Positions 1-10,637 of a DNA stretch of 64,000 nt are shown piece by piece. Positions within the stretch are counted from its first letter, which is position 1, and every line of letters starts with the position of its first letter. The notes beneath the pieces are model-generated. The model worked only from the letters and a program-made list of their open reading frames with translations. It did not search any database and was not told the DNA's origin. The position numbers and the translations under genes are program-made. The stretch spans positions 663,474,938 through 663,538,937 of the forward strand of contig NC_081414.1 in NCBI RefSeq assembly GCF_030272615.1, written 5' to 3'. Source of the DNA: Cryptomeria japonica. Taxonomy: Eukaryota > Streptophyta > Pinopsida > Cupressales > Cupressaceae.

Positions 1-299
1 ATCCAACGAAGAGCCTCTGTTCCATCCTCCTCTGTCTGCTCATATGGCAATAATGCCCCAATCACTGAAATCTGTAGAATCCGATAACAGTCCTTTGGAG
101 TGACTGTTATCTTGCCAGTAGCCAAATGAAAGGTGTTCGTATCACTGTGCCACCTCTTTGCTAAAGCTGTCAGTAAACCTTGGTTAATGATATACCAAGG
201 CATGTCCAACAAAGAGGATAAACCACACCTCTCAATAACATCTCTATCTGCTTGTGTCAAATGCGGAATCAAGGACCATGGTCTCGGGAATTGCTCTCA
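1..299 (-). pseudogene. Plant mobile domain (PMD, aminotransferase-like) fragment
   Basis: The minus strand is open from about 299 to the window edge and reads PWSLIPHLTQADRD, then GLSSLLDMPWYIINQG, LAKRWHSDTNTFHL and ITVTPKDCYRIL. This order (a hydrophobic GL..L.dMp stretch, then L..L..RW....tFhl, then iTvTp.D...iL) is what I know of the plant mobile domain found in MAIN/MAIL proteins and in plant transposons. An in-frame TGA lies just upstream, near 304, and no convincing start or splice acceptor is visible, so only about 97 codons remain and the C-terminal part lies left of the window. It sits antisense to the LTR element whose 3' LTR starts at 1985, about 1.7 kb from that LTR. It could be a captured gene fragment or a passenger reading frame of the element. 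Domain call fairly confident; functional status very doubtful. Confidence 0.7.
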
Positions 300-349
300 C
301 GACTAGAGTGCGCCAAGCTGTGCCTACAAAACAACAAATGTCCAACATC

Positions 350-700
350 AGTTCCCATATCTATCCGATATATCCAATTAAAAAAAATCAACTTGAAACA
401 ACAAAGCATCAAATCAAGTTCCATATCAAAAATCAAATCAAGCATTATATCGAAATCAATCAAATCCCATATTGAAATCAATCCAAATCCATATCGAAAA
501 TCAATGACCCATAATGCAAGCAACTCAGAAATCCATATCGAAAATTAATAACCCATAACACAAGCATTATATCGAAAATCAAATCCCATATCAAAGAATC
601 ATATCAAAGACCCATAACACAAGCAACTCAAAAATCCATATTGCGAACATCATATCAGGAATCATATTGGAAATCAAGAATCAGAACTCATATCGGACAT
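350..700. repeat. Degenerate CATATCGAAAATCAA minisatellite-like array
   Basis: The stretch is built from imperfect copies of a short unit related to CCATATCGAAAATCAA, separated by variable A/C-rich spacers and the recurring phrase CCCATAACACAAGCA. At least twelve copies of the CATAT(C/T)(A/G)AA core can be read. Units vary in spacing, so this looks like a decayed tandem array rather than a young microsatellite. No coding potential is credible. Confidence 0.6.
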
Positions 701-1074
701 CAAATTCAATTACAAGGCAAAGATCCACATCAAAAGAAAATTAGGATCCTCATTCAAACAATCAATTAGCTTAACACTTCATAAACAAAAACAATTTCAG
801 CAGACTCTCAATCATCATACCAAGACTTGGACATCACAATCTATTGCAAGGCACCCTATTATAGATCCATATCAAAAGAAAATCAAGATCCTCATAAAAA
901 ACAAACAATCAATCTGGCAATCCATATCAGACACAACATTCAAAACGAAAAAATTTGACATTATGACAACATACACGATCTTGAAAAATCTCAGCAGGCA
1001 CATATTCACCCCTAAAACCATCTCCCTCATCTATTCTTCCCCCACAATGCAATCTTCCAAATCCTCTCTAGCCA

Positions 1075-1435
1075 TTTTTCTTACTCATGCGCCAAAGTAT
1101 CCCTCCCACGTGCTCAGCTGCCACCCATGCGCTAACTAAACTCAGCTACGCGCTAAGACCTTTACCCCATGTGCTACATTATCTCTATGCGCTAACCAAA
1201 ACTTCCATCGTGCTAACGTAAGAACCCTATGTGCTAGGTTAACCCTACGCACTACCCTATGCATTGCACATGCAAACGTGTTAGCCCTATGCGCTAGAAC
1301 TCCCTATGCGCTACCCTAAACCTACGATGCACTACATACAGACTCCCAAGCGCTACCCTAGTTGAAAAACCCTATGCACTAAAATTCTTATTGTATGCGC
1401 TAGGAGAGGAACCCTACGCACTAAACCGCGAAAAT
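1075..1435. repeat. Array of TATGCGCTA-type motifs
   Basis: At least fifteen imperfect copies of the octamer TAYGYRCT, usually as CCCTATGCGCTA, occur at irregular spacing of roughly 15-35 bp. Variants include ACGCACTA, ATGTGCTA and ACGTGCTC. The same octamer is the core of the subterminal arrays of the large inverted-repeat element at 42380-42520 and 61670-61880. It resembles a cluster of protein binding sites more than a simple satellite. 1436-1984 holds no recognised feature apart from the polypurine tract at its end. Confidence 0.6.
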
Positions 1436-1969
1436 TGGAAGCAAAAAATTAAAACGTGACTAAAATCGACAAAATAAAAAGCAAACAGGGCAAAATTAAG
1501 ATGACTTACAAGTGGACCATACGCAGCGGGCCTTCGGTATTGACAAACGTGCTCGAAATGGTGAGAAGCATAGGGAACTGACATTTTGTCACTCTCGCAA
1601 GAAGTCAAAAGGTGCAAATAATACAAATGAAATCACTTTTTTCCTTTTTATAGGGTAAAAGTCAACTAGGGTTAGTAGGCGGGGCATGTATTTTGCTCGT
1701 TTTTTCACTTTTAACCCTATCAAACATGATTTTTTAGGAGATGAATCAATAACTCTACATCCAACACAGTCAACATTTAAAAATGCAATTAATTCAAAAA
1801 CGATCATCAAAATCAACAATATTTTCAACATACTTGATTCATCTCCCGAGGGGGCATCATCAATATCATTCATCAAATCTGGGGCACGATATCATCATAT
1901 CGACATCTCGACACAAACATCATATCCAGCAAAATTTTCTTTGAATCAACATGTGCACACACGTCACTT

Positions 1970-1984
1970 CAAAGAGGGGCAAAA
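1970..1984 (+). promoter_or_regulatory. Polypurine tract of the left LTR element
   Basis: AAAGAGGGGCAAAA lies directly before the TG that opens the LTR. This is the usual position of the plus-strand primer of an LTR retrotransposon, and it fixes the orientation of the element to the left as plus. Confidence 0.6.
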
Positions 1985-3464
1985 TGTAGACGTATAAAAA
2001 ATGACCACTTTCCTAAGTGAATATTTAGTATTCATTTTAACCTCATTCCTCTATTTGATTAAATTTTGTTTAATTAAATTATTCACATTCATCTATCTGA
2101 TTAAGTAAGTTATTCAATTTATTTAATTAAATTCACCTAAGCCTTTCATAGCCTTTAATTAAATAAATCATTTTATTTAATTAATTCCCTTTTCTCCCCT
2201 TTTAATTAAATTTACATTTAATTAAATTGATCCTTGCAAGTAAATAAATCTAATTTATTTATTTAGATCCCCCAATTCTATTTATGGAAGTTGCATCTAT
2301 TTTAGTTGAAATAAAGTAATTTATTTTAATTAAAATTACCCCCCATCCACTTGCATTCTCCTACATCTCCCACTTGCCTCCCTAAAACCCCCTTCTAGAT
2401 TATTCTAATCCCTTCCAATTTAGCCTAACCCTCCCCTAAATATTGTCACATCCCTAAGCAAAGGGAAGTCACTTCTCAAACCTTCAAAGTCTTTGAAAAC
2501 CATTAAATGCTTTATGTCTTCAACAAGTTAACCTTGAAAGTCTTCCAAACCATTAATGGTTAACTCAACCCTCTTGCATGATTACAGACTTTCTCTCTAA
2601 CTCAACCCTCATCTAACACAAGGGTCTCATCAAGCATTCATTGCTTTGACCATGGTTATCCATTTAACCCTTGCACAAGAGTTTATCCTTTGGGTAAAAT
2701 CTTTATCCAATGGATAACCTTAACCTAACCTTAACCCTTACCTCCTAAGGTAACCATGAGGTCTTCTCAAGCATTTAATGCTTCTTACATCTCCTCTCAA
2801 GTAGTCTTATGTTGACAATTTTCACCATTTCATTGGTGAGACTTGTAAACATGGATTGATAGCTTTCAATCCTAGCCCTTGTTAATATTGTCCAATCCTG
2901 ACCATTCATTGCCCTGTTTTTCCTATAAATAGAGTTCTCATTCCTCCATTTTCATATCGAAGTCTTTAGTATCAAACATATAGACATTTTACTAAGCATC
3001 TCATCTTCATATATAGTCATTTTATCAAGAATTTAGCCTCTCTTTGATAGAAATAATCTTAATATAATTTTAAATAGGCATTTGCATTAAGACATAAATA
3101 ATCATGTTAGACTAGTATAAGCATGCTAGGATAGATTTACTAATCCTTTCATCTTGTCATCATATCCATGCTAGTTTAAATCATGTTAGATTTAGTATCA
3201 TGCATAACTAGGAATGCATTCATGCTAGATTGATCAATATCCCTTGTTCTCATGGTTGTCATCCCTAAGTCACTTTGCTCAGTGATCTGAAAGCAAAGGC
3301 ATTGGCTTGAGGGGTCTTGTGAGATAGAGAACAATGGAACATCCCTTGGGAAATTGAGTTATTCAATATAACTCCATAACTTGCACCAAGAGTCCCATTG
3401 GTGTGTGGACTAGTTTTGAAATCACATTTTCCATTTCATCCCCCCACTTTTCCCGCACACAACA
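1985..3464 (+). mobile_element. 3' LTR of an LTR retrotransposon whose body lies to the left
   Basis: The segment opens with TGTAGACG directly after a polypurine tract and closes with ACACAACA, giving TGT...ACA ends and a length of 1480 bp. It contains a long AT-rich part (2030-2345) dense in TTAATTAAAT, then pyrimidine-rich sequence and a TATA box at 2934. At its right end, Copia protease/integrase sequence resumes abruptly in frame at 3465, so the element appears to have inserted into Copia element 1 within the protease region. The 5' half of that Copia and the partner LTR must be outside the window, so no TSD can be tested. It could instead be a solo LTR, but the polypurine tract argues against that. 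Confidence 0.65.
2934..2941 (+). promoter_or_regulatory. Putative LTR TATA box
   Basis: CCTATAAATAGAG is a near-consensus plant TATA box in the middle of the LTR, at the position expected for the U3/R promoter. Transcription would start about 30 bp downstream. Confidence 0.5.
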
Positions 3465-4673
3465 GGTAATAAGAGTAAATTTTTGAATATGGAAAGGTAT
3501 GATGGTAGTATAGTGAGGTTTGGAGATGATAAAACTTGTGTGACTCATGGTAGAGGTTCTATCTCTTTTTATGGTACGAATAATAAGGATGATGTCTCAT
3601 ATGTTGAAGGTTTAAAGAATAATCTTTTGAGTATTGGATAGATGATTGACAAGGGATATGATTTGCAATTCAAGAATGGTAAATGTAATATTCTGAATGC
3701 CTCTAGTTTAGAGATTGCAATAGGGACTAAGATTAAAGGTAATATCTTTCACTTGAATGCCAGTGAGAAAATTTATTTAATTTCTCAGATAGATGAAAGT
3801 TGGTTATGGCATAGGAGGATGTGTCATGTTAATTTTGACTACATGATAAGGATAAGTTCTACTCAAGATGTTAGAGATTTTCCTAAGATTGTGAAGCCCT
3901 CTAATCACGTATGTAAAAAATATCAGTTGGGAAAGCAAACAAGAACTTCATTTAAGAGTAAGCTATATACATCTAATGGATTGTTAGATATTGTGCATAC
4001 TGACTTGCGTGGTCCTACAAGAGTGAGAAGCATGTAGGGTGACATGTATTTCATGTTGCTGATTGATGACTACTCTAGAATAATGTGGGTGACTTTTCTA
4101 AGGGAGAAATCAGAAGCACTAGAGAAATTTAAGATATTCAAAGCTAAGGTGGAGATTGAGACAAGGTTGAAGTTGAATTTTCTAAGATCTGACAAAGGAG
4201 GAGAATTCATATCTGGTGAGTTTGATACATTTTTTGAGAGGAATGGAATTAGAACATAGTTATCTGCTCCTAGAACCCCTCAACAAAATGGAGTTGTTGA
4301 AAGGAAGGAAAAAACTATTCTGGATGCTACGAGAATTATGTTGATTGAAGGAAATGTTGCGCAAACCTTTTGGAAAGAAGCTATTAGCACTGCTGTTTAC
4401 ACATTCAACTGGGTGCTTATAAAAGGTGATTTTGGTAAGACTTCTTATGAGCTATGGTTTGGTCATGTTCCTACAGTTAGATATTTCAGGGTTTTTGGAA
4501 GTAAATGTTATATCAAGAGAGATGTGGATATAGGGAAGTTTGATGCAAGATGTGATGAAGGAATATTCTTTGGATATTCTACTAAGAGCAAGGCCTACCA
4601 GTGTTACAATAAGAGGTTGAAGAAGATAGTAGAAAGTGAAAATGTGAAGGTTGATGAATGTCATGGGAAGTAG
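3465..4673 (+). pseudogene. Copia element 1: end of protease, GAG-pre-integrase and integrase
   Basis: The translation starts inside the region that follows the protease active site (YDGSIVRFGDD). It continues through the GAG-pre-integrase zinc-binding region (WLWHRRMCHVNFDYM, then KKYQLGKQTR) and the integrase core. Catalytic positions are visible: D in HTDLRGPTR, D in DDYSRIMWV followed by RSDKGGEF, and the E region APRTPQQNGVVER. It then enters the domain with FRVFGSKCYIKRD and FFGYSTKSKAYQCYN. Four TAG stops (about 3640, 4035, 4257, 4671) interrupt the frame. Copia element 2 in this window has the same protein order on the other strand. The gag gene, the protease active site and the 5' LTR are missing because the LTR at 1985-3464 interrupts the element. 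Confidence 0.9.
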
Positions 4674-6376
4674 ATCAGAGCATGCATATATGAGATTGAT
4701 GACTAGGATATTATTTCTAAGGTTGCAAATACTAAGATCCTAAAGAAGAATGCTCTGGTAGAGACAATTAATCTGGATATTTCTATCGCTAGTGAAGAAG
4801 TTCAAGAGCCTAAGAACCAGAATAATAAAAAGACTCTGAGGTATGTGAAATTGAATTATTCTGAGAATCAGATTATTGGTGACAAAAATAAAGGTGTGAT
4901 GACTAGGAGAAGACTTGTTGCTGAATAAATATGCTTGATTTATAAGATTGAGCCTAAAGATGTTAGTGAAGAATGTAAGGATGAGAACTAGATAAAAGCT
5001 ATGGAGGAAGAGTTGAATCAGATTGAGAAAAATAACACTTGGGAGCTTGTTCTGAGACCTAAAGACAATAATGTTCTTGGTACTAAATAGGCATTTCGGA
5101 ATAAACTGAATGAAGCCGGTGAAGTGGTAAGAAACAAAGCAAGATTGGTATGTAAAGGATGTTCTCAGATGGAAGGTATTTATTATGAGGAGACTTTTGC
5201 TCCTGTAGGTAGAATTGAACCTGTTAGATTGCTGCTTACAAGAATTTCAAGGTATATCAGATGGATGTCAAGTCAACCTTTTTGAATGGTGATTCTAAGG
5301 AGGAATTCTAAATTGAGCAACCGAAAGGATTTTCATTATCAGATGAAGGAGACATGGTATGCAGATTGAAGAAACACTATATGGACTAAAGCAAGCCCCT
5401 AGAGCTTGGTATGCTAGATTAGATAAGTATTTGATGAAGTTGGGATTTTGTAAAAGGTACTGCTGATAGTAATTTATACTTTAAGGTTCAAAATGATAAC
5501 ATTTTGATTGTTGAAGTATTTGTGGATGACATTATTTTTGGAGGAGATGATGATTTACGTATGAAGTTTGCTGATTATATGCAAAGGAATTTGAGATGTC
5601 TATGATAGGTGAGATGAAATTCTTCTTAGGATTGCAGATTACTCAGTCTGGTAAAGGTATTTTCATTTCCCAATCTAAGTATGAGAAGGAGCTATTGAAG
5701 AAATTTTGGTTAGATGATTCTAAACTTGTTGGAACTGTTATGGTGACTGGATGCAAGTTGTCTAAGCAAGATGAATCTCAGAAATTTAATCACACCTTGT
5801 ACAGATCTATGGTTGGTGGACTTCTATACCCGAATCAGACTAAACCAGATATCATGCATGTTGTTTGTCTTTGTGCCAGATTTCAAGCTGATCCTAAAGA
5901 AACTATTGTTACTGTTGTGAAGAGGATTTTGAAATACTTGAAGGGAGCTGTTGATTATGGTTAATGGTATCCAAAGAATGATGATTTCATGCTATGTGCC
6001 TATGCTGATGCTGATTGGGTAGGTGATGTAGATGCTCTTTTTGAGGAAGAATTTGGTTTCATGGGCAAGTAAGAAACAATATGCTATATCTCTATCTACT
6101 GCATAAGCTGAATACATTGCTGCTGCTAGCAACTGTACTTAGGTAGTTTGGATGAAACATATGCTAAAGGACATTAGATTTGTGTATGATGATCCTACTG
6201 TTATTTACTATGACAATTCAAGTGCTATTAATATTTCCAAGAATCTGATACTACACTCTAAAACGAAGCATATATCAATTAAGTATCACTTCTCAAGGGA
6301 GAAAGTAGTGATGAAGAGACCTCAAATTGGAATATGTATCTACAAAGGATCAGATTGCAGATATTTTCACTAAATC
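4674..6376 (+). pseudogene. Copia element 1: reverse transcriptase and RNase H
   Basis: After a degenerate linker (4674-4960) the reverse transcriptase starts with IKAMEEELNQIEKN. Frameshifts occur near 5230, 5365 and 5450. The catalytic region reads EVFVDDIIFGGDDD at about 5510, followed by MIGEMKFFLGLQITQSG and SMVGGLLYPNQTKPDIM. The RNase H part has AYADADWVGDV near 6000, then the motif before AEYIAAASNCT, and CIYYDNSSAINISKN style sequence ending at about 6376. Stops at the expected tryptophan and glutamine positions are mostly TAG (about 4990, 5088, 6139). This is a Ty1/Copia pol of the common plant type, non-functional through stops and frameshifts. 6377-6771 is the 3' untranslated part, ending in the polypurine tract. 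Confidence 0.88.
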
Positions 6377-6754
6377 TTTGCCTCCATATACATTTGTGTA
6401 TTTGAGAGATAATTTAGGGGTCTCTACCCCTCCTAATGAGAACTAGGTGAATGGAGATGCATCAATCCGATGGACTTCGCAATATTATCTTCTTATCCGG
6501 GTTGATGAGTTGGTGTTGCTACTCAGCCGGGGTAGTTAGTATGTTATTAAGAATTGTGAGTTTATCCTAAGGAGGAGAGAAACATGATTTGTTTATGTCT
6601 TTGGCATTGCTGTCAAAGGGGGAGAGAAGCATGTGAAAAACTACCTTATCTTTGGATCTTTGTGTGCATGATCTTAGGGGGACTTTGTTGGAGTTTGCTG
6701 GTATTGATTTATTCCTTTACATTGATTTTTTTTCACATTCACATATTTCCATCA

Positions 6755-6771
6755 ATGTCAAAGGGGGAGAT
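6755..6771 (+). promoter_or_regulatory. Polypurine tract of Copia element 1
   Basis: ATGTCAAAGGGGGAGAT immediately precedes the TGTTTGATATTG that opens the 3' LTR. The phrase CAAAGGGGGAGAT is the usual Copia polypurine tract in plants. The same motif, on the minus strand, borders the 3' LTR of the GAG-only Copia at 37146. Confidence 0.75.
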
Positions 6772-7192
6772 TGTTTGATATTGTTGCTACTAGGATATGT
6801 TGTTGTCATTGATGTCAACATATTCCTATGTTTTGTTGTTGTAGAGAAATATTTTGGTGATCTGGTGACTGCAGTGAGTTGATCTGTTTGGTTTATCTAT
6901 TTTCTATGCTAAATCAACTAGAGATACTTCATTCTTTATTGATTTCATGATGCTATGTGATGATTTGATCGATTTGAGGATTTTGGTATGGAGATTGGTT
7001 TTCAATGTTTAGTGTTGTAGTATTTTGGTGTTTGATTCATTGTGCTCTGGTATGATCATATATTGTGTTGCAGATTTGGGAGAGTGTTTAGGATGTTTGT
7101 GTGTATCTTCATTTCAGATGGTTTGTGATATGATTCTTCACAAGCTATCTTTCTTGTCCGAGTGACTACTGTTAAGTGTTCTTGAGTGTTAG

Positions 7193-8593
7193 TGATGTAG
7201 AGTAGGCAGAGGTATGGTGGTATAAGACAATGCCCAAATAGGTATAGATTAATTTTTAAGATATAAGGTAAGAAATGGCAAATTTCCTTCAGCCTACAAA
7301 CACCCTAAATGGTTCAAACAGACCAAATATGGATCAAGACTTCACCTAAGGAAAATGATGACTTAGAATATGTTCTTAGGTCTAATATAAAAGGATTCAA
7401 TTGGTTTTAGTCCTCTATTCAATACCCAAATGCTCAAACTCCAAATTTTCTCCTTCTAGGCCTAGAATCCCAACTAGTGCAGCAGCGGGAGAAATTTAAT
7501 GATAACTCCAAAAACTTCCAAAACACTAGACAAATAAAACCCCAAATTCTTCTCTTAAACCCTTAAAACCAAGGGTTTCTCCTATCTCCCACTTCCACTC
7601 ACTTCTAGAAACAAATGATTGTTTCTACACCTTTAGATAGGAATTTTACAACTATCCAAATCATAAAATGTACCCCTCCAATGGGTAGATCTCTCCAACC
7701 TTCATCCTACCTAGCCTCTTCACTAGGTTTTCCAACTCAACAAATGGTGATCACCCTATCAAAACCTTGTTATCTACAAATATGATAGTTAAATAATAAT
7801 GTACATGTGAAAAAGAGATCATTCCATGAGAAACATAAATCAAACATTCATGGAATGACCCTCCATGGTTAGAAACTTGTCAGAAATTGTTAAGAAACTA
7901 GTCTAAATTGCTGCAATAATGAATGTATAGTCAAAAAGCTGATTGAAAAACAACCCTAAAGAATTAAAAGATGTGTAATATGCCTAGGCTGATACTCAGG
8001 AATGATATACCATAAATACCAAGCAAAAGAATGTCTCACAAAATCATAAAATAGCATAAAAATGGCTTGAGAACTGAATTTTATTCAACCTTCTCTTGCA
8101 ATCCGTACACTTCAGGTCTTGTTTGTCCGTACCAAGCATTAAAAACATTAAAATAACTCCCCCCAAGGTTGTTAAACCACTTATTGGTTGTTACAATATT
8201 TATTTTGCATAAAAAAGTCACTAATCTAAGTTTCCCACCTAATTCCTTATAGACGTTGAAATTCAAATATTTGAATTTTCAACTTTTGGAAAATGTATTA
8301 CAAATTGAAAACCAACATTATTAATGATGGATTTGCATCCCATATGGAATATTTAACCATCCTAAACCTTCCTAAATCCTTTATTGGGTGTTTTGACCAA
8401 ATTTACATTTTTTGACAATAAATGACAATTTTCAGGATAAAATGACAACATTTTACAATTTTGTTTTTCAAAAGCCATTATTGGCCTTAACAACTCATAG
8501 TTGATCATGTTGACATTCATTGATGAATTAAACTCCTTCTTAGCCTCAGATGGTTGTATGGTTTCCTTTGTTGGTCTTGGTGCCCCTGCACCA
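7193..8593 (-). repeat. 3' LTR of the GAG-only Gypsy element
   Basis: This 1401-bp repeat matches 10638-12273 throughout, except that it lacks a segment of about 235 bp present in the other copy at roughly 10950-11225. Its right border is next to a purine-rich tract on the minus strand (8594-8615) that would serve as polypurine tract. Confidence 0.88.
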
Positions 8594-9793
8594 TACTCCC
8601 CATGAATGAAAAAAGTTCTTGTCCCAAGAACTCATCCATGCTTCTCCCTTGGTTTTGTTTGTGTGCAACTTATATGTAGGAACAAGATAGTCCTCCAAAG
8701 TGATTTGCTTCTTCTTGGAATGACCTGCACTCACACACCAAGTATTAGAAACAAAAACATTGTGATTTGGCTGCTCCAAACCAATGGTATCCTTGGTTGA
8801 TGTTGCTGTTACAACTGCCTTCTTTCCTTTGTCTTGAGGCAGCTGCAACTCATCAAACCTACTCTCTCCTTGTTGTCCAACAATAGTACATTGTACTGCA
8901 CCCACTTGTACATATGTTTGACCCCACACCTCTCCATGAACCAGACTGTCCTTTGGTGGCAAATCATCCCTCCTTGCATCCTGTTCTTTGACAAACAACT
9001 CATCACCAAAACACATAACAATATGACCCTTTCCACCTTGAAACAATGGACAACTTATAATTAATTTTACCTTTATGAACCAAATAAGTATTTTGATAAC
9101 CATCATGTATAATGTTTCTAGAATATTGCCAAGGTCTGCCCAAGATGAGATGACCACAACTCATATCCATAACATCACACAAAATGCTATCAACATATTT
9201 GCCAATGGAGAAATTTATGATTACCTGATCCCTTACCAACATATTCTGACCTTCACTGACCCATGTAGAAAACTATGGATTAGGATGTGCAAGGGTTTGT
9301 AAATTCAACTTTTTGACTACCTCATAAGCAACCAAATTGTGAGAAGCCCCTGAATCAACAATCAAATTGCATACCTTACCATGGATTAGACAATTTGTCC
9401 TGAAGATCCTCTCTTGCTGTGATGGTTGTACCTTCCCCATAAGCAATAACTCTCCTTCCTCTGGTGGTATCATGATTTCTTCTTCTTCTTCTTTCTTTTT
9501 GTCTTCTTGTGTCAAATTAACCCTCCTTTCCTTCTTGTCCTCATTCCATTTGGGACATTTGAATGATGGGTGCCCTGGTTCATTACAATTGTAGCATCTA
9601 AATGTGCCTCTTACTTGACCAAATCCTCTTCCTCCTCTCTGATTGTATCCACCCCTTGAATTTGAAAATGACTCCTTGCCTTTATCCTCATGGCTTGGTC
9701 CTTGTCCTCTTCCACCTCTTCCTCTATTTGCATTACCTCCTCTACTTGATCTTTCTTGTCTCCTCATCACCTTTTCTTCTACTCTAATAGCCA
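8594..9793 (-). pseudogene. Gypsy zinc knuckle and retropepsin-like protease, pol truncated
   Basis: Reading leftwards from 9793, the frame has a basic RG-rich stretch (GGNANRGRGGRGQG), then the zinc knuckle CYNCNEPGHPSFKC, then a glutamate/lysine-rich linker. The protease active site is LIVDSGASHNLV, with the catalytic Asp-Ser-Gly intact. After a stop near 9294 a shifted frame continues with SCGHLILGRPWQY and NTYLVHKGKINYKL, the C-terminal half of the Gypsy protease. The remaining sequence to the LTR (to 8594) is a weakly conserved charged stretch without polymerase motifs. Gag cleavage could have been retained while the polymerase was lost. Several frame changes make it non-functional now. 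Confidence 0.85.
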
Positions 9794-9794
9794 A

Positions 9795-10592
9795 CTAAAA
9801 GCAATCCCCAATGGTCTTTGGTACTTGTAGACCAATCTCATCTTGCAAGCTATACCTTAATCCATTGACATATCTGGCTACCTTCTCATCTTCTTCCTCA
9901 TATCCTCCTCTAATACTCAATTTGTGAAATTGTTCAGTATAAGACATTACATCCATGTCTTTTTGCTTCAAGTTTTGTCTCATCCTTCTCACATGTATAC
10001 TATAATATGAAGGCAAGAATTGTTCTTTGATCAAATTATTCATCCTTGCCCAATTTGTGATTCTTGTCAAATCCCTAGACATTCTATCATTTTTTAAACT
10101 TGTCCACCAAGTCAAAGCAGTACTTCTGAGTTTTGTTTTTGCAAACCTTACCCTCTTATCATCCTCCATCTCTTCATACTCAAAGTAGTTCTCCAAGGCA
10201 TCAAGCCAACCCAACACTTCCTCACTATCCATCTTTCCCTGATAGATAGGTATATCCACATGTACTTTCCCTACATTATTTTGTACTACCTTCAAAATTC
10301 TAACCAACCTCCTCTCCTTAGGGTCCACTTCATCTTCAACCCTCCTACACTCTGGTCTTTCTGGTTGCTCTTCTCCATCATCTCCATTTTGTTCTTCCCA
10401 CTTAGGTTCTTCCCTCCTATTGTCCATTATTTCTTTCTCATATTGTTCTATCCTTGCTTGCATACTCTCTTTCTCTCTTTTCCATGCTATTTCCTCCCTT
10501 GCCTTGCTCTGTACTCTTTCTCTTCTTTCCCTCTCCAAGGTTTCTTTCAACGCTTCAATTTCCTTAACCAACTGGTTCTCAGGTGCCATCAC
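9795..10592 (-). CDS. Gypsy gag (capsid) reading frame
   Basis: A frame of 265 codons starts with MMAPENQLVKEIEALKE, a charged coiled-coil-like N terminus of about 85 residues. It then shows the retrotransposon gag domain: IPIYQGKMDSEEVLGWLDA, YFEYEEMEDDKRVRFAK, LTWWTSLKNDR, IKEQFLPSYY and a MSYTEQFHKL motif. It ends at a TAG in a context where the reading frame simply continues into the zinc-knuckle frame, so the original gag-protease polyprotein was one frame of about 440 codons. The start lies 45 bp inside the primer binding site. Capsid assembly around the element RNA is the known role of this domain. Confidence 0.85.
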   Translation of the reverse strand: MMAPENQLVKEIEALKETLERERRERVQSKAREEIAWKREKESMQARIEQYEKEIMDNRREEPKWEEQNGDDGEEQPERPECRRVEDEVDPKERRLVRILKVVQNNVGKVHVDIPIYQGKMDSEEVLGWLDALENYFEYEEMEDDKRVRFAKTKLRSTALTWWTSLKNDRMSRDLTRITNWARMNNLIKEQFLPSYYSIHVRRMRQNLKQKDMDVMSYTEQFHKLSIRGGYEEEDEKVARYVNGLRYSLQDEIGLQVPKTIGDCF

Positions 10593-10622
10593 TCCTTCCT
10601 ACTTCCTACCCAGACATTTCTT

Positions 10623-10634
10623 GCTCTGATACCA
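10623..10634 (-). promoter_or_regulatory. Primer binding site (initiator Met tRNA) of the Gypsy element
   Basis: On the minus strand TGGTATCAGAGC lies three bases after the LTR end, complementary to the 3' end of plant initiator methionine tRNA, as in most plant LTR elements. It sets the element's strand. Confidence 0.85.
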
Positions 10635-10637
10635 CTT

